From Syntrophomonadaceae bacterium (GTDB lineage: Bacteria; Bacillota; Dethiobacteria; DTU022), in contig PWYU01000057.1 in NCBI GenBank assembly GCA_003567725.1, positions 1 through 64,000 on the forward strand: a DNA stretch of 64,000 nucleotides, in the 5' to 3' direction. The position numbers and the translations under genes are program-made. The notes beneath the pieces are model-generated. The model saw nothing but the letters and a program-made list of their open reading frames with translations. It made no database searches and was not told where the DNA came from. Positions 47,037 through 56,518 of the stretch are shown one piece after another; position 1 is the first letter of the stretch, and the number at the start of each line of letters is the position of its first letter.

Positions 47037-47076
47037 AAGAAAGGGTTTTATACAATCTGGCTATAAACCCTTTCTT
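47037..47076 (+). terminator. Terminator after the small Cys-motif gene
   Basis: AAGAAAGGGTTT (47037-47048) pairs perfectly with AAACCCTTTCTT (47065-47076), followed by ATTATTTTT. Confidence 0.8.
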
Positions 47077-47099
47077 ATTATTTTTGTAACTGCCCAGCC

Positions 47100-47244
47100 G
47101 TAACTACTCAGGCATAGCCAGCTAAGCCACAGGGGACGGTTCCACCGTCTCCCCTTCGGCCTTAAAGCTATGCTTGAAGGGACGTTCGAACCGTCCCCAT
47201 GGCGCCGTTTATCATTAAGCAAAGACAATAGGCTGAGTAGTTAC
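47100..47244 (-). repeat. MITE-like dispersed repeat, copy 3 (145 bp, best preserved)
   Basis: Ends GTAACTACTCAG and CTGAGTAGTTAC are perfect 12-bp inverted repeats. Inside, GGGGACGGTTC pairs with GAACCGTCCCC around CCTTCGGCCTT. It has no coding capacity. Copies 1 and 2 share parts of it, so it looks like a non-autonomous mobile element. Confidence 0.75.
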
Positions 47245-47327
47245 TTATTTTTAATTATACCTCTGTTCAGAGCTTAGAGCCTGTTTAACAAACAACAGGC
47301 CATCTAACCAAAAGCTGACTCGTTCAT

Positions 47328-47367
47328 TTCTTACTTACCATAACCGATTCTTACTTACCATAACCGA
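47328..47367. repeat. Two tandem copies of a 20-base unit
   Basis: The unit TTCTTACTTACCATAACCGA occurs twice in direct succession in a non-coding gap. Confidence 0.8.
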
Positions 47368-47598
47368 TTATGTGCCGGTATTGACCTAATCTCATTTAAA
47401 ATCCTGACTTTCATGTCATTCCAATAAACGCAATTTCAACTGCGGCAAAACCCAAACTGTTATTTTCATAATGCGTTCTGCACTTTCCGGTTCTGCAATT
47501 TCCTTCAAAGAAGACTTGACATCGCTTCATTCATAACCGGATAATAGAGGTAGTATGAAATGACTTAAGCCTATAATAAAAAGAAAAGGGTGTTATAT

Positions 47599-48552
47599 AT
47601 GTCAAAAAAATATCCCCTTCATTTTATATTTATGGTCATTCTTTTCGTGGCGTTTTTAACTCTTATCGGCTGCACTACGGAAGAAGAAGCCTTTGAAATG
47701 GATACGGATGAAGAATTCCAACAGGCTTTAGAAATCGCAGTGGAAAGATTTTTAAGAAATGATGATCCAAACACCATTATAAATGATCTTAACAAATTAT
47801 TTGCTGAACGCTACTCCGAAGAGGAGATTGAAGCATATCTATCAGCCAGGGTCGAAGAAGAAATGGCAGAAATTGAGACCCAACGTGAAGAACTGGAACA
47901 AAGAATAGCCGAAGCAGAAAAAAATGCCAATGAGCTTAAGTCTAGATTGGAAGACAAACTGGACGAAGAAGCTTTTGAAAAAACAAATGAAAATTTAAAG
48001 CCATTATATGATTGGCTTGAAAAGCTGGATGATAAGATCGAAGAAGCATCAGATCCCGGCCGGATAGTTGAATTAATGGAAGAAAAAATCAACACCTACA
48101 ATCAACTATCATCAATAATTACAGATAAATTAGATTCCCAAAAGGAGAGTTCAAATAGCAGCAACCAGGAGAAAAATGATTATCTTGAATATTACCACTC
48201 CATTGAGTACATCCTTGAAAAAGAAGAAGCCGTTTTAGCAGACTATGAAAGAGTAACCGGAGATAATTACATTAGCGATCAGGTCATTCATGATCAATTA
48301 AGAAAATCCATTATATCTGAAGCCAGGGATCTATATGATCAACTAAGACGGGTACGGGTCGGCGATAGTAAAATTGAAAACCTCCATGAAACTTATACAA
48401 AAGCCTGGGATTTGAAAAGACAAGGCTTTATGAAACTGGCTGAAGCCATACAGATCAATGATAGTGTCAGAAAAGCAGATGCTGAAGATCTGATCGAAGA
48501 AGGATCACGCTTGAGAGAAGAGTTTCATAATGAACTTGAACGTTTGCTTTAG
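47599..48552 (+). CDS. Lipoprotein with extended coiled coil, unknown function
   Basis: The 317-residue protein starts with a lipoprotein signal peptide ending LTLIGC (Cys 25), so it is probably anchored outside the cytoplasmic membrane. Residues about 70-150 are Glu/Lys/Leu-rich with heptad character (EIETQREELEQRIAEAEKNA), a likely coiled coil; the rest is also helical and charged. I do not recognise a family. ATG at 47599 has AAAAGGG eight bases upstream; GTG at 47590 overlaps that site. Confidence 0.75.
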   Translation: MSKKYPLHFIFMVILFVAFLTLIGCTTEEEAFEMDTDEEFQQALEIAVERFLRNDDPNTIINDLNKLFAERYSEEEIEAYLSARVEEEMAEIETQREELEQRIAEAEKNANELKSRLEDKLDEEAFEKTNENLKPLYDWLEKLDDKIEEASDPGRIVELMEEKINTYNQLSSIITDKLDSQKESSNSSNQEKNDYLEYYHSIEYILEKEEAVLADYERVTGDNYISDQVIHDQLRKSIISEARDLYDQLRRVRVGDSKIENLHETYTKAWDLKRQGFMKLAEAIQINDSVRKADAEDLIEEGSRLREEFHNELERLL

Positions 48553-48625
48553 AATCACCAGGAAGAAATAAGGCCCAACAGAAAAGAAGGTTGGATTAAT
48601 TATAATAAATGAAAGGATGATAAAA

Positions 48626-49099
48626 ATGGGCTTTGCTCTCTCCAAACTGCAATTGAAAAGCTTGGCTTTTGAAGCACTCGGCAAAATTCCCAGAAAACAC
48701 ACCGGAGAAGGTGAAGATGTTTCTCCGGCCCTGGAATGGTCTAACGCTCCTGATGGCACGGCTTCTGTTGCTGTAATATGTCACGATCCCGATGCTCCCC
48801 TGGTCTTACCGGGAACCTATGGATTTGTCCATTGGGTCCTATATAACATTCCCGGTTCGGTGACCACCCTAGAAGAAGCAACGCAAGATTATACTGCCGG
48901 GATAAATGATGCTAAAAAACAAGGTTACATGGGTCCTATGCCACCTGAAGGGCACGGCATCCATCATTACTTTTTTTGGGTGCTGGCCTTAGACAAAGAG
49001 CTTAACCTGGAGCCGGATTTGAACATGTGGCAGCTGCTGGAAAAAATTGAGCCTCATGTAATCGGCATGAACCGGCTGGTGGGCACCTATGAAAGATAA
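48626..49099 (+). CDS. YbhB/YbcL-family PEBP (Raf-kinase-inhibitor-like) protein
   Basis: The 157-residue protein has the PEBP motifs GEDVSPALEWSNAP, CHDPDAPLVLPGTYGFVHWV and the later GIHHYFFWVLALD. Bacterial members have no settled function; they bind small anions or phospholipid headgroups. ATG at 48626 is eight bases after AAAGG; ATG at 48617 overlaps that site. Confidence 0.92.
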   Translation: MGFALSKLQLKSLAFEALGKIPRKHTGEGEDVSPALEWSNAPDGTASVAVICHDPDAPLVLPGTYGFVHWVLYNIPGSVTTLEEATQDYTAGINDAKKQGYMGPMPPEGHGIHHYFFWVLALDKELNLEPDLNMWQLLEKIEPHVIGMNRLVGTYER

Positions 49100-49179
49100 C
49101 TTGAATTACTTTTCACTCTTGTTTCCTGCAACACTTTAAATCGTAATTTCTTACCGAGTAAAACACATCCTAAGCTGTC

Positions 49180-49218
49180 AAAAGAGCTGTCTCGCTACCG
49201 AACCGAGACAGCTCTTTT
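49180..49218 (+). terminator. Strong terminator after the PEBP gene
   Basis: AAAAGAGCTGTCTCG (49180-49194) pairs perfectly with CGAGACAGCTCTTTT (49204-49218), a 15-bp stem with a 9-base loop. Confidence 0.85.
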
Positions 49219-49260
49219 GCGTTAATTACGCTTTTGGTTTTTAAAGGTTATCATTCTAAA

Positions 49261-49318
49261 GTGTTAACCCTTATTTTACTCTTTTTTCACCTTGCTTCCA
49301 TGCTTATTAGCGATTTTA
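49261..49318 (-). repeat. AAGCATGGAAACAAGG repeat, copy 3 (inverted, diverged)
   Basis: On the minus strand it reads TAAGCATGGAAGCAAGGTGA and then AAAATAAGGGTTAAC, matching the copies at 16196 and 31209. It lies in the gap before the bam operon; the rest of that gap (to 49597) shows no gene. Confidence 0.6.
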
Positions 49319-49597
49319 TTTTAGTACCTGTTCTTATAAAGTAGGATTAAAAGAAACCGTCTACTTAGAAGCAAAAGATAAATAAAACGTATTCCCCAGT
49401 TTGTCCTGTAGCAGTTTGTTGTATCACTTAAACTATTATTCCAAGCAAAACGGATATTTACAAAGGCCGGGGAGATCTTCAAAACAGGTTAAATAAAAGT
49501 ATGAGAGTAGAAAGCGGCAAATCAGTTAAAAGTATATTTAGTTTCAACATTGTAAATAGCTGTCTAAAGTAAAAAACCGACCTAAGAGGTGTTAAAA

Positions 49598-51589
49598 ATG
49601 AGATATGCTGAAACCGGTTATAACCTGGAAATTGACCTGTCCAGCGGAAACATTGAAAAAATTGAAACCGACCCGGCGATAACGGAACTGCACCTGGGGG
49701 GGCTGGGGACCAATGCCCGGATTTTATGGGACCGGGTCCCACCCGAAACGGCCCCCCTTTCCCCGGAGAACCTGCTCATTTTCGGAACCGGCCTGCTGGC
49801 CGGTACACCGGCGCCCGGCGCCAACCGAACCATAGTAACAACCTATTCACCCCAGACCCTTTTATTGGCCTACTCGATGATGGGAGGCTTTTGGGCCCCT
49901 GAGCTGAAACATGCCGGATACGATAAAGTTATATTCAGCGGCCGTTCGCCCGAACTGGTTTACCTCTGGATCAATAACGACCAGGTGGAAATACGCGACG
50001 CCTCCCACCTGCAGGGTAAGGGCGTGGTGGAAACCGAAGAACTGATCAAACGCGAATTAGAGGACCAGGATATCCAGATTGCCTCCATAGGGCTGGCCGG
50101 AGAAAATACCGTTTATTATGCTTCCATAGAGCACGCCCGTTCCAGCGCCAGCCGGGCCGGAATCGGGGCTGTTATGGGCTCCAAAAATTTAAAGGCGGTA
50201 GCGGTCCGGGGAACAAAAGATATCAATATCGCCCAGCCGAAAAAATTTATCGGTCTGTGCAACGAAGTTCTGGATTATATCCAGTGGCGGGCTGAAAATC
50301 CGGTCAAAAATGTCCCGCCCATTTTAGCGGGGCTCGGTTCACCGCAGGAAATGGCCATCCACGATGAAGCATGGCACACCACGGCCTTCTCCTGGGGCAA
50401 TGCCCGCTACAGGAGGAAGGGTTTCTGGACCGAAGAAGTGGAAGAAGAATGGTCCAATATCCAGGACAGCGCTGTGCAGCGGCTGATCAGCTGCTACAAC
50501 TGCCCCATGAAATGCGGGGCCATCATAGCCTACCCGAGCCTGGAACTTTCAAAGTATATGATGAAATGCTATTCGAAGCTTACTTACGTGATGGGCGCCA
50601 TGGTCGACGACCTTGATTTTGGTTTCAGAATTGCCGGGTTGGCCCAGGGTTACGGGGTAGACTCCTACACCGCCCCGCAGGTAATGGCCTTTGCCATTGA
50701 GCTTTATGAAAACGGCATATTAACCGACGAGGATTTGCCGGATTTCCCCCCTGATAGTGAAGGCCGGTTTTTCTACCTCCTGGAAAAAATTGTCCACCGG
50801 GAAGGAATTGGCGATGTCCTGGCCAACGGTGTTTACTGGGCTGCCCGCCAGATCGGAAAAGGAGCGGAAGCTTACGACAGCAATACCATCAAGAAACACG
50901 AACAGATCCCCATCAAGCTGAGCATGTTAAACCCGATTTTCTTCCTGCTGCACTCGACGGGAGAGAAAATAAATATTACCCAGATTGAAGGCCAGCTGCC
51001 CCAGGCTCCCTTCCCGGAAAAAGAAGACCGGGAAGAGTTTGTCAAGGACTGGATCCAGGCTCCAAGCGAAAATATCAAGGACTTTTTCGTCAAGTGGGAG
51101 CCGCGGGGAGAATACGCCTTCCCCTACTTCCCCGATTTCCAGACCGCCTGCGAGCTGGTTGAATGGCAGGAAACGATGCACTATATCGATGACTCCACCG
51201 GCATCTGCGCCGGGCTGTCATCCTTTCCCATCAAACCGCCTTATCACATCCACAACCTGCCCACCCTGATCTCCGCCGGGTCCGGGCTGGAAGTTGATAA
51301 AGAAAAGCTGTGGAACAAAATTGTCAAAAGAAACCGCTCCCTGCTCAGGGCCATTAACTCCAGGAGGGGCCTGAGGCGAAAAGACGATCGGCCCCCGGAA
51401 GATCACTGGAAGAAGCGGTTCCCCGAACACGAAGCTAAATTACTTGATGAATATTACAAGTTTAAAGGCTGGAACGAGGAAGGAATCCCGACCAGGGAAA
51501 CCCTGAAATCTCTGGACCTGGACTTTGTCGGGGAAGATTTAGAAAAGCGAGGGATATATAACCATGGCCAAAGTGAAAAAGAAAGTTAA
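49598..51589 (+). CDS. bamB: Class II benzoyl-CoA reductase, tungsten catalytic subunit
   Basis: The 663-residue protein is AOR-family but distinct from the AOR at 8869. It has IFGTGLLAGTPAPGANRTIV for the pterin cofactor, GNARYRRKGFWTEEVEEEW, and SCYNCPMKCGAIIAYPSL with the cluster Cys, close to BamB of Geobacter as I recall it. BamB reduces benzoyl-CoA to cyclohexa-1,5-diene-1-carbonyl-CoA at the tungsten site without ATP. Seven further bam genes follow in order, which settles the call. ATG at 49598 is seven bases after AGAGGTG. The base composition is richer in G+C than the genes before it. Confidence 0.93.
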   Translation: MRYAETGYNLEIDLSSGNIEKIETDPAITELHLGGLGTNARILWDRVPPETAPLSPENLLIFGTGLLAGTPAPGANRTIVTTYSPQTLLLAYSMMGGFWAPELKHAGYDKVIFSGRSPELVYLWINNDQVEIRDASHLQGKGVVETEELIKRELEDQDIQIASIGLAGENTVYYASIEHARSSASRAGIGAVMGSKNLKAVAVRGTKDINIAQPKKFIGLCNEVLDYIQWRAENPVKNVPPILAGLGSPQEMAIHDEAWHTTAFSWGNARYRRKGFWTEEVEEEWSNIQDSAVQRLISCYNCPMKCGAIIAYPSLELSKYMMKCYSKLTYVMGAMVDDLDFGFRIAGLAQGYGVDSYTAPQVMAFAIELYENGILTDEDLPDFPPDSEGRFFYLLEKIVHREGIGDVLANGVYWAARQIGKGAEAYDSNTIKKHEQIPIKLSMLNPIFFLLHSTGEKINITQIEGQLPQAPFPEKEDREEFVKDWIQAPSENIKDFFVKWEPRGEYAFPYFPDFQTACELVEWQETMHYIDDSTGICAGLSSFPIKPPYHIHNLPTLISAGSGLEVDKEKLWNKIVKRNRSLLRAINSRRGLRRKDDRPPEDHWKKRFPEHEAKLLDEYYKFKGWNEEGIPTRETLKSLDLDFVGEDLEKRGIYNHGQSEKES

Positions 51590-52121
51590 GGTTATCAATA
51601 TTGACCTTGAAAAATGCAACGGTTGCCGGGCCTGCGAAGTAATTTGCTCCGCTTTCCACGCGCCCGAAAAATACAGCTTGAACAACCCGGCCCGGTCCCG
51701 CATCCGTATGATCCGCAAACCGCTGGATGATATTTATCTTCCCGTTTATGCGGGCGAATATACCGCATCCGAATGCATGGGCAGGGACAAGTATGTTATC
51801 GACGGCAGGGAATACGACGAATGCGACTTTTGCCGGGCTTCCTGCCCCTCAAGAGACGCCTTCAAGGAGCCTGATTCCGGCCTGCCCCTTAAGTGCGACA
51901 TGTGTGAAGATGACCCAGCGCAGGAAGAACCCCTTTGTGTTAAATGGTGCTTATCGGACGCCCTCACTTACGAAGAACGGGAAGAGGAAGTGGAAGAGGA
52001 AGAAGAGCAAGCCCAGGATCTAACCCAGGAGGAAATGGAGAAAGGCTTAAAAGCTTTAGCCGATAAGTACGGCCTGGATGAAGTGGCTAACAGCATGGCC
52101 CGGATGTTAAAGAAGGAATAA
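51564..52121 (+). CDS. bamC: Class II benzoyl-CoA reductase Fe-S subunit
   Basis: This 185-residue ferredoxin-like protein has CNGCRACEVICSAFH, CDFCRASCPSRDAF and CDMCEDDPAQEEPLCVKWC for several [4Fe-4S] clusters, then an acidic tail. BamC forms the BamBC unit that takes electrons to the tungsten site. Its start lies 26 bases inside the end of bamB, so translation is coupled. Confidence 0.9.
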   Translation: MAKVKKKVKVINIDLEKCNGCRACEVICSAFHAPEKYSLNNPARSRIRMIRKPLDDIYLPVYAGEYTASECMGRDKYVIDGREYDECDFCRASCPSRDAFKEPDSGLPLKCDMCEDDPAQEEPLCVKWCLSDALTYEEREEEVEEEEEQAQDLTQEEMEKGLKALADKYGLDEVANSMARMLKKE

Positions 52122-52154
52122 ATAGACCACGGCGAAAGAAGGGATTACTACATC

Positions 52155-53306
52155 GTGGATACTGAAACTCCAATCAAAGAGGTTATTGAGGAAATAAAAG
52201 AATTTGGCGGCGAGGCCGTAAAGTACTGCTACCAGTGCGGAAAATGCGATACCCTGTGCCCCTGGAATAAAGTGATCAATTTTAGTATCCGCAGGCTGAT
52301 CCGGGAAGCGGCTTTCGGGATCCCCGAAATCGAACTGGAAGAAGTGTGGCGCTGCACCACCTGCGGGAAATGCCCCCAGGAATGCCCCAGGGACGTCAAA
52401 CAGATCGACGACGTGGTGGCCATGCGCCGCATTGCCGCCGAATACGGTGTTTCTTCCACCCTGTTAAAACCGGTCCGTTCAGCCAGCGCCAGCCTGGCCG
52501 CGGAAGGCAATCCCTTTGTCCAGGACCGCTCCAAACGGGCCGACTGGGCGGAGGGCCATAATGTCAAACCATTTGACGAAACGATGGAAATTCTATATTT
52601 TCCCTGCTGCTATGTATGCTATGACCAGCGATTGATGGAAATTGCCCGGGCTACAGCCGGGATCCTCAATAAGGCCGGGGTAGAATTCGGCATCCTGGGC
52701 ACCGAGGAAAACTGCTGCGGAGAAAGTATCCGCAAAACAGGCAACGAAGATGTTTTCAAAACCCTGGCCCGGGAAAATATCAAAACTTTTATCGATCACG
52801 GGGTGAAAAAAATTCTTGTCTCTTCGCCGCACTGCTACCACACCTTTAAAAATGAGTACCCCGAGTTCAAGGCCAACTTTGAGGTGGTCCATATCTCGGA
52901 ATATTTAAATGAACTGATCAAAAAAGGCCGCCTTAAAATAAACGGCGAGTATAATAAAAGGGTTGCCTATCATGACCCCTGCTACCTGGGCCGGCACAAC
53001 GGCATTTATGATCCGCCCAGGGAAATATTGCAGGCAATCCCCGGCCTGGAATTTTGCGAGCTTTACGAGGCCCGGGAAGAAAGCCTCTGCTGCGGCATGG
53101 GCGGCGGCAGGATCTGGATCGACACCAAGATGTCGGAGCGCTTTTCCAACCTCCGGCTGGAGCAGGCTATCGAGATTGGGGTCGAGGTGCTGGCCACTGC
53201 CTGCCCTTACTGCGTTGATGCCCTGGAAGAAAGCAGGTCGGGCCTGAATTATGAAGAAACTATTTTGGTTAGAGATATCACTGAAATTATTAATGAATTA
53301 AGCTGA
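52155..53306 (+). CDS. bamD: HdrD/HdrBC-like Fe-S subunit of the benzoyl-CoA reductase complex
   Basis: The 383-residue protein has two [4Fe-4S] sites (CYQCGKCDTLCPWN, CTTCGKCPQECPRD) and two CCG domains (ending NCCGESIRKTG and LCCGMGGGRIW, with CPYC near the end), the HdrC+HdrB layout in one chain. In HdrABC-type complexes these domains hold the site that accepts the higher-potential electron. Here it would link BamE to BamC. GTG start after AGAAGGGATTACTACATC. Confidence 0.9.
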   Translation: MDTETPIKEVIEEIKEFGGEAVKYCYQCGKCDTLCPWNKVINFSIRRLIREAAFGIPEIELEEVWRCTTCGKCPQECPRDVKQIDDVVAMRRIAAEYGVSSTLLKPVRSASASLAAEGNPFVQDRSKRADWAEGHNVKPFDETMEILYFPCCYVCYDQRLMEIARATAGILNKAGVEFGILGTEENCCGESIRKTGNEDVFKTLARENIKTFIDHGVKKILVSSPHCYHTFKNEYPEFKANFEVVHISEYLNELIKKGRLKINGEYNKRVAYHDPCYLGRHNGIYDPPREILQAIPGLEFCELYEAREESLCCGMGGGRIWIDTKMSERFSNLRLEQAIEIGVEVLATACPYCVDALEESRSGLNYEETILVRDITEIINELS

Positions 53307-53339
53307 TCTTTAACCTGAAACCTGGCGAGGTGAAATATA

Positions 53340-56300
53340 TTGGATCAGATGATGGAACTAAAAGGCGAACAGCTGCTTAAAAGTCTTGCCGGCGGTAATT
53401 TCGGAGACGTCATGGTGGTCGGCGGAGGGGTCAGCGGGATCCAGGCTTCCCTGGACCTGGCCGCAGTGGGCTTCAAGGTTTACCTGGTTGACAGGGCTCC
53501 CGCCATCGGGGGCCACATGGCCCAGCTGGATAAAACCTTCCCCACCAATGACTGTTCGATGTGAATACTCTCGCCCAAGCTGGTCGAGGTCGACCGGCAC
53601 ACCAACATCGAAGTCATTTCCTATACTGAAGTTGACAGCGTAGAGGGGGAAGCGGGTAATTTCAGGGTCAGGCTGAGGAAAAAGCCCCGCTATATCCGGG
53701 AAGACAAGTGCACCGGCTGCACCGTGTGCACAGAATACTGCCCGGTCCAGTACCCAGATGAATTTAACCAGGATATTTCGAACAACAAGGCTATCCATAT
53801 CTATTACTCTCAGGCCATACCTTTGATAACTTACATTGATGAAAACTGCCTCTACTTAAAAGAGGGGAAATGCCTGATTTGCGAGGCGGTCTGTCAAAAT
53901 GAAGCGATAGATTTCAGCCAAACTGAAGAAATAATGGAAATTAATGTCGGGGCGGTAATTTTAGCCCCCGGTTATGAAGAATATGATCCCATGATCAGGG
54001 GAGACTATGGAGCCGGAAAGTACGAAAACGTGGTCTCCAGTATGGACTACGAGCGGCTAACCGATTCCACCGGCCCTTACGAGGGGCAGGTCCTGCGCCC
54101 TTCGGACCTGGAGCATCCCCGTAAAGTGGCCTGGATCCAGTGTGTTGGCTCCAGGCAGGTCAACCCGCCGGGAGCCAACAGCTACTGCTCTTCGGTATGC
54201 TGTACTTACACCCAGAAACAGGTCATTTTAACCAAGGAGCATGACCCGGAAACCGAATGCACCGTTTTCCACAACGATATCCGTTCCTACGGCAAAGATT
54301 TTGAAAGGTTTTACCAGAGGGCGGAAGAAATGCCGGGGGTCAGGTTTTTCAGGAGTTATGTGTCAGTGGTCAGAGAAGATCCGGAAACCAAAAACGTGAC
54401 TATAAAATATACCACCCCCGAGGAGGGGGTAAAAGAAGAAGAATTTGACCTGGTGGTTCTGTCAGTAGGCCTGAGCCCGCCGCCGGATGTAGAAGGGCTG
54501 GCTAAAAAGTTCGGGCTCGAATTAAATGACCACGGTTTTTGCAAAACCAACCCGGTCAACCCCATAGAAACATCGCGTCCGGGCTTCTACATCAGCGGGG
54601 CATTCCAGGGCCCGCTCGATATCCCCGAATCGGTAGTTACCGCCAGCGGCGCCGGATCACAGTGCGGCGAACTGCTAAATTACCGCAAAGGCGACCTGTC
54701 CGTGGAAAGGGTCTACCCGCCGGAAAAAGACGTTTCCCTGGAAGAACCGCGGATCGGAGTCTTTGTCTGTCACTGCGGGGCCAATATCGGCCGAGTGGTT
54801 GATGTCCCTTCAAATGTCGAGTACGCATTAACCCTGCCCAATGTTGTATATGCCCAGGAACAGCTTTTTTCCTGCGCCACCAACAGTGCCGAAGAAATAA
54901 CCGAAAAAATCAAGGAAGAAAATCTCAACCGGGTTATCGTCGCCGCCTGTTCCCCGAGAACCCTCGAGATGCTTTTCCGGGACACCCTGAGGGAAGCGGG
55001 CATCAACCAGTACTATTACGAGATGGCCAATATCAGGGAACATTGCTCCTGGGTCCATCCCAAGCAAAAAGATGAAGCCACTCAAAAAGCGAAAGATATC
55101 ATCAGGATGGCCGTGGCAAGGACCCGCTACCTGGAACCGCTGATGGAGATCGATCTGCCGGTGGACAAAAGGGCCCTGGTAGTTGGGGCCGGCGTAGCCG
55201 GGATGACCTCTGCCCTGTCCATTGCCGAACACGGCCACCATGTCTACCTGGTGGAAAAAGAACCCGTCCTCGGGGGAACGGCCAGGAAAGTTTATGACAC
55301 CCTGGAAGGCCTTGATGTCCAGGAATTCCTGCGCGATCTGATCGAAAGAGTCTACCGGCATCCCCTGATCCATGTTTATACCGGGGCCGAGATTACCGGG
55401 ACTGCCGGTTACATCGGCAACTTTGCGACCAAAGTCCAGTCCGGCCGGGGCAGCGTCGAGATAAAACACGGGGCCACGGTGATCGCAACCGGGGCTGACG
55501 TTTACACTCCCACCGAGTATCTCTACGGTGAAGACGAGCGGGTTATGACCCAGCTGGAACTGGAAGAAAAAATTACCACCGGAGACGAAATAGTGGCCCA
55601 TGCAGAAAACGTGGTCATGATCCAGTGCGTGGGCTGCAGAAACGAGGATCGCAATTACTGCAGCCGGATCTGCTGCAACGAATCAGTCAAAAATGCCCTG
55701 ACTTTAAAAGAAAAGAACCCCGATCAGGATGTCTACATCCTTTTCAGGGATATGAGAACTTACGGTTACAACGAAGACTATTACCGGGAAGCCGCCGACA
55801 AAGGGGTCGTATTTATCCGCTATGAACCCGGACAGGAACCGCAGCTTGAACCGGCCGAAGAAGAAGGGCGCCCGGTTTTAAAAGTGACCCTGCCCGATTA
55901 CGTGCTGCAAAAAAATATCGAAATAGATGCCGACCTCATCGCCCTGGCCGCTGCGGTTATTCCTTCCGCCGGGACCAGGAAAATAGAAAATCTATTCAAG
56001 GTGGGCCTGAACCCGGATGGCTTTTTCAAGGAAGCGCATGTCAAGTTAAGGCCGGTGGAGTTCGCCGCTGAAGGAGTCTATCTGTGCGGTATAGCCCACT
56101 ACCCCAAACTGATTACAGAAACTGTCAGCCAGGCTTTCGGCGCCGCCGGCAGGGTCCTGGCCCTGCTTTCAAACGACATTGTCACCGCTTCCGGGGCGAT
56201 ATGCGAAGTGGAAGAAAACAAATGTGTTACCTGCGGGGCCTGCATCGATGTCTGCGCCTACGGGGCCATAGCATTCCAGGAAACAGAAACCGGCCTTACG

Positions 56301-56465
56301 GCGGCCGTAAACCCGGTCCTGTGCAAAGGAGACGGTCTCTGCAATGCCGTCTGCCCAACAGGTGCAATCCAGTTAAAACACTTTACCGATGAGGAGCTGC
56401 TCAGTCAAATCGATGCGGCCGCTCCCGAAGAAGAAAGCGCAGATAAAAAAGAAGCGGCCGTTTAA
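53340..56465 (+). CDS. bamE: HdrA-like FAD/Fe-S subunit, selenoprotein (Sec75)
   Basis: The gene spans a TGA at 53562-53564 and encodes 1041 residues if it is read as selenocysteine. Upstream is [20 protein letters not shown] for FAD and NDCSM; downstream the same frame goes on as [17 protein letters not shown], so U75 replaces the Cys in the HdrA motif. Later come [12 protein letters not shown] (residue 124), CLICEAVC, a second FAD motif ([20 protein letters not shown], 615), [17 protein letters not shown], and two ferredoxin sites ([11 protein letters not shown], 961; [12 protein letters not shown]). HdrA-type flavins can bifurcate electrons. TTG start after GGCGAGGTG. A gene caller would split or truncate it. 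Confidence 0.93.
53562..53598 (+). promoter_or_regulatory. UGA selenocysteine codon and SECIS-like hairpin of bamE
   Basis: GCTGGTC (53579-53585) pairs with GACCGGC (53592-53598), with one G-T pair, leaving the loop GAGGTC. The GGUC loop resembles that of the E. coli fdhF SECIS, and lies about five bases further from the UGA than there. Confidence 0.7.
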
Positions 56466-56518
56466 AAACAGATAAACGGCGGTAAAGGTGAATATACTAA
56501 ACCAGGAGGTGGCGGCGG

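Noticed and set aside
47328-47367. Start of a CRISPR array or iteron origin
   Set aside because: Only two adjacent 20-base units with no spacers, no further copies and no cas or replication gene nearby.
53358-53798. Minus-strand reading frame of 146 codons across the start of bamE
   Set aside because: It lies opposite conserved HdrA coding sequence on both sides of the Sec codon and has no family features.
54828-55601. 257-codon minus-strand frame inside bamE
   Set aside because: Antisense of conserved FAD and Fe-S coding sequence in a GC-rich gene; no ribosome site or motif.
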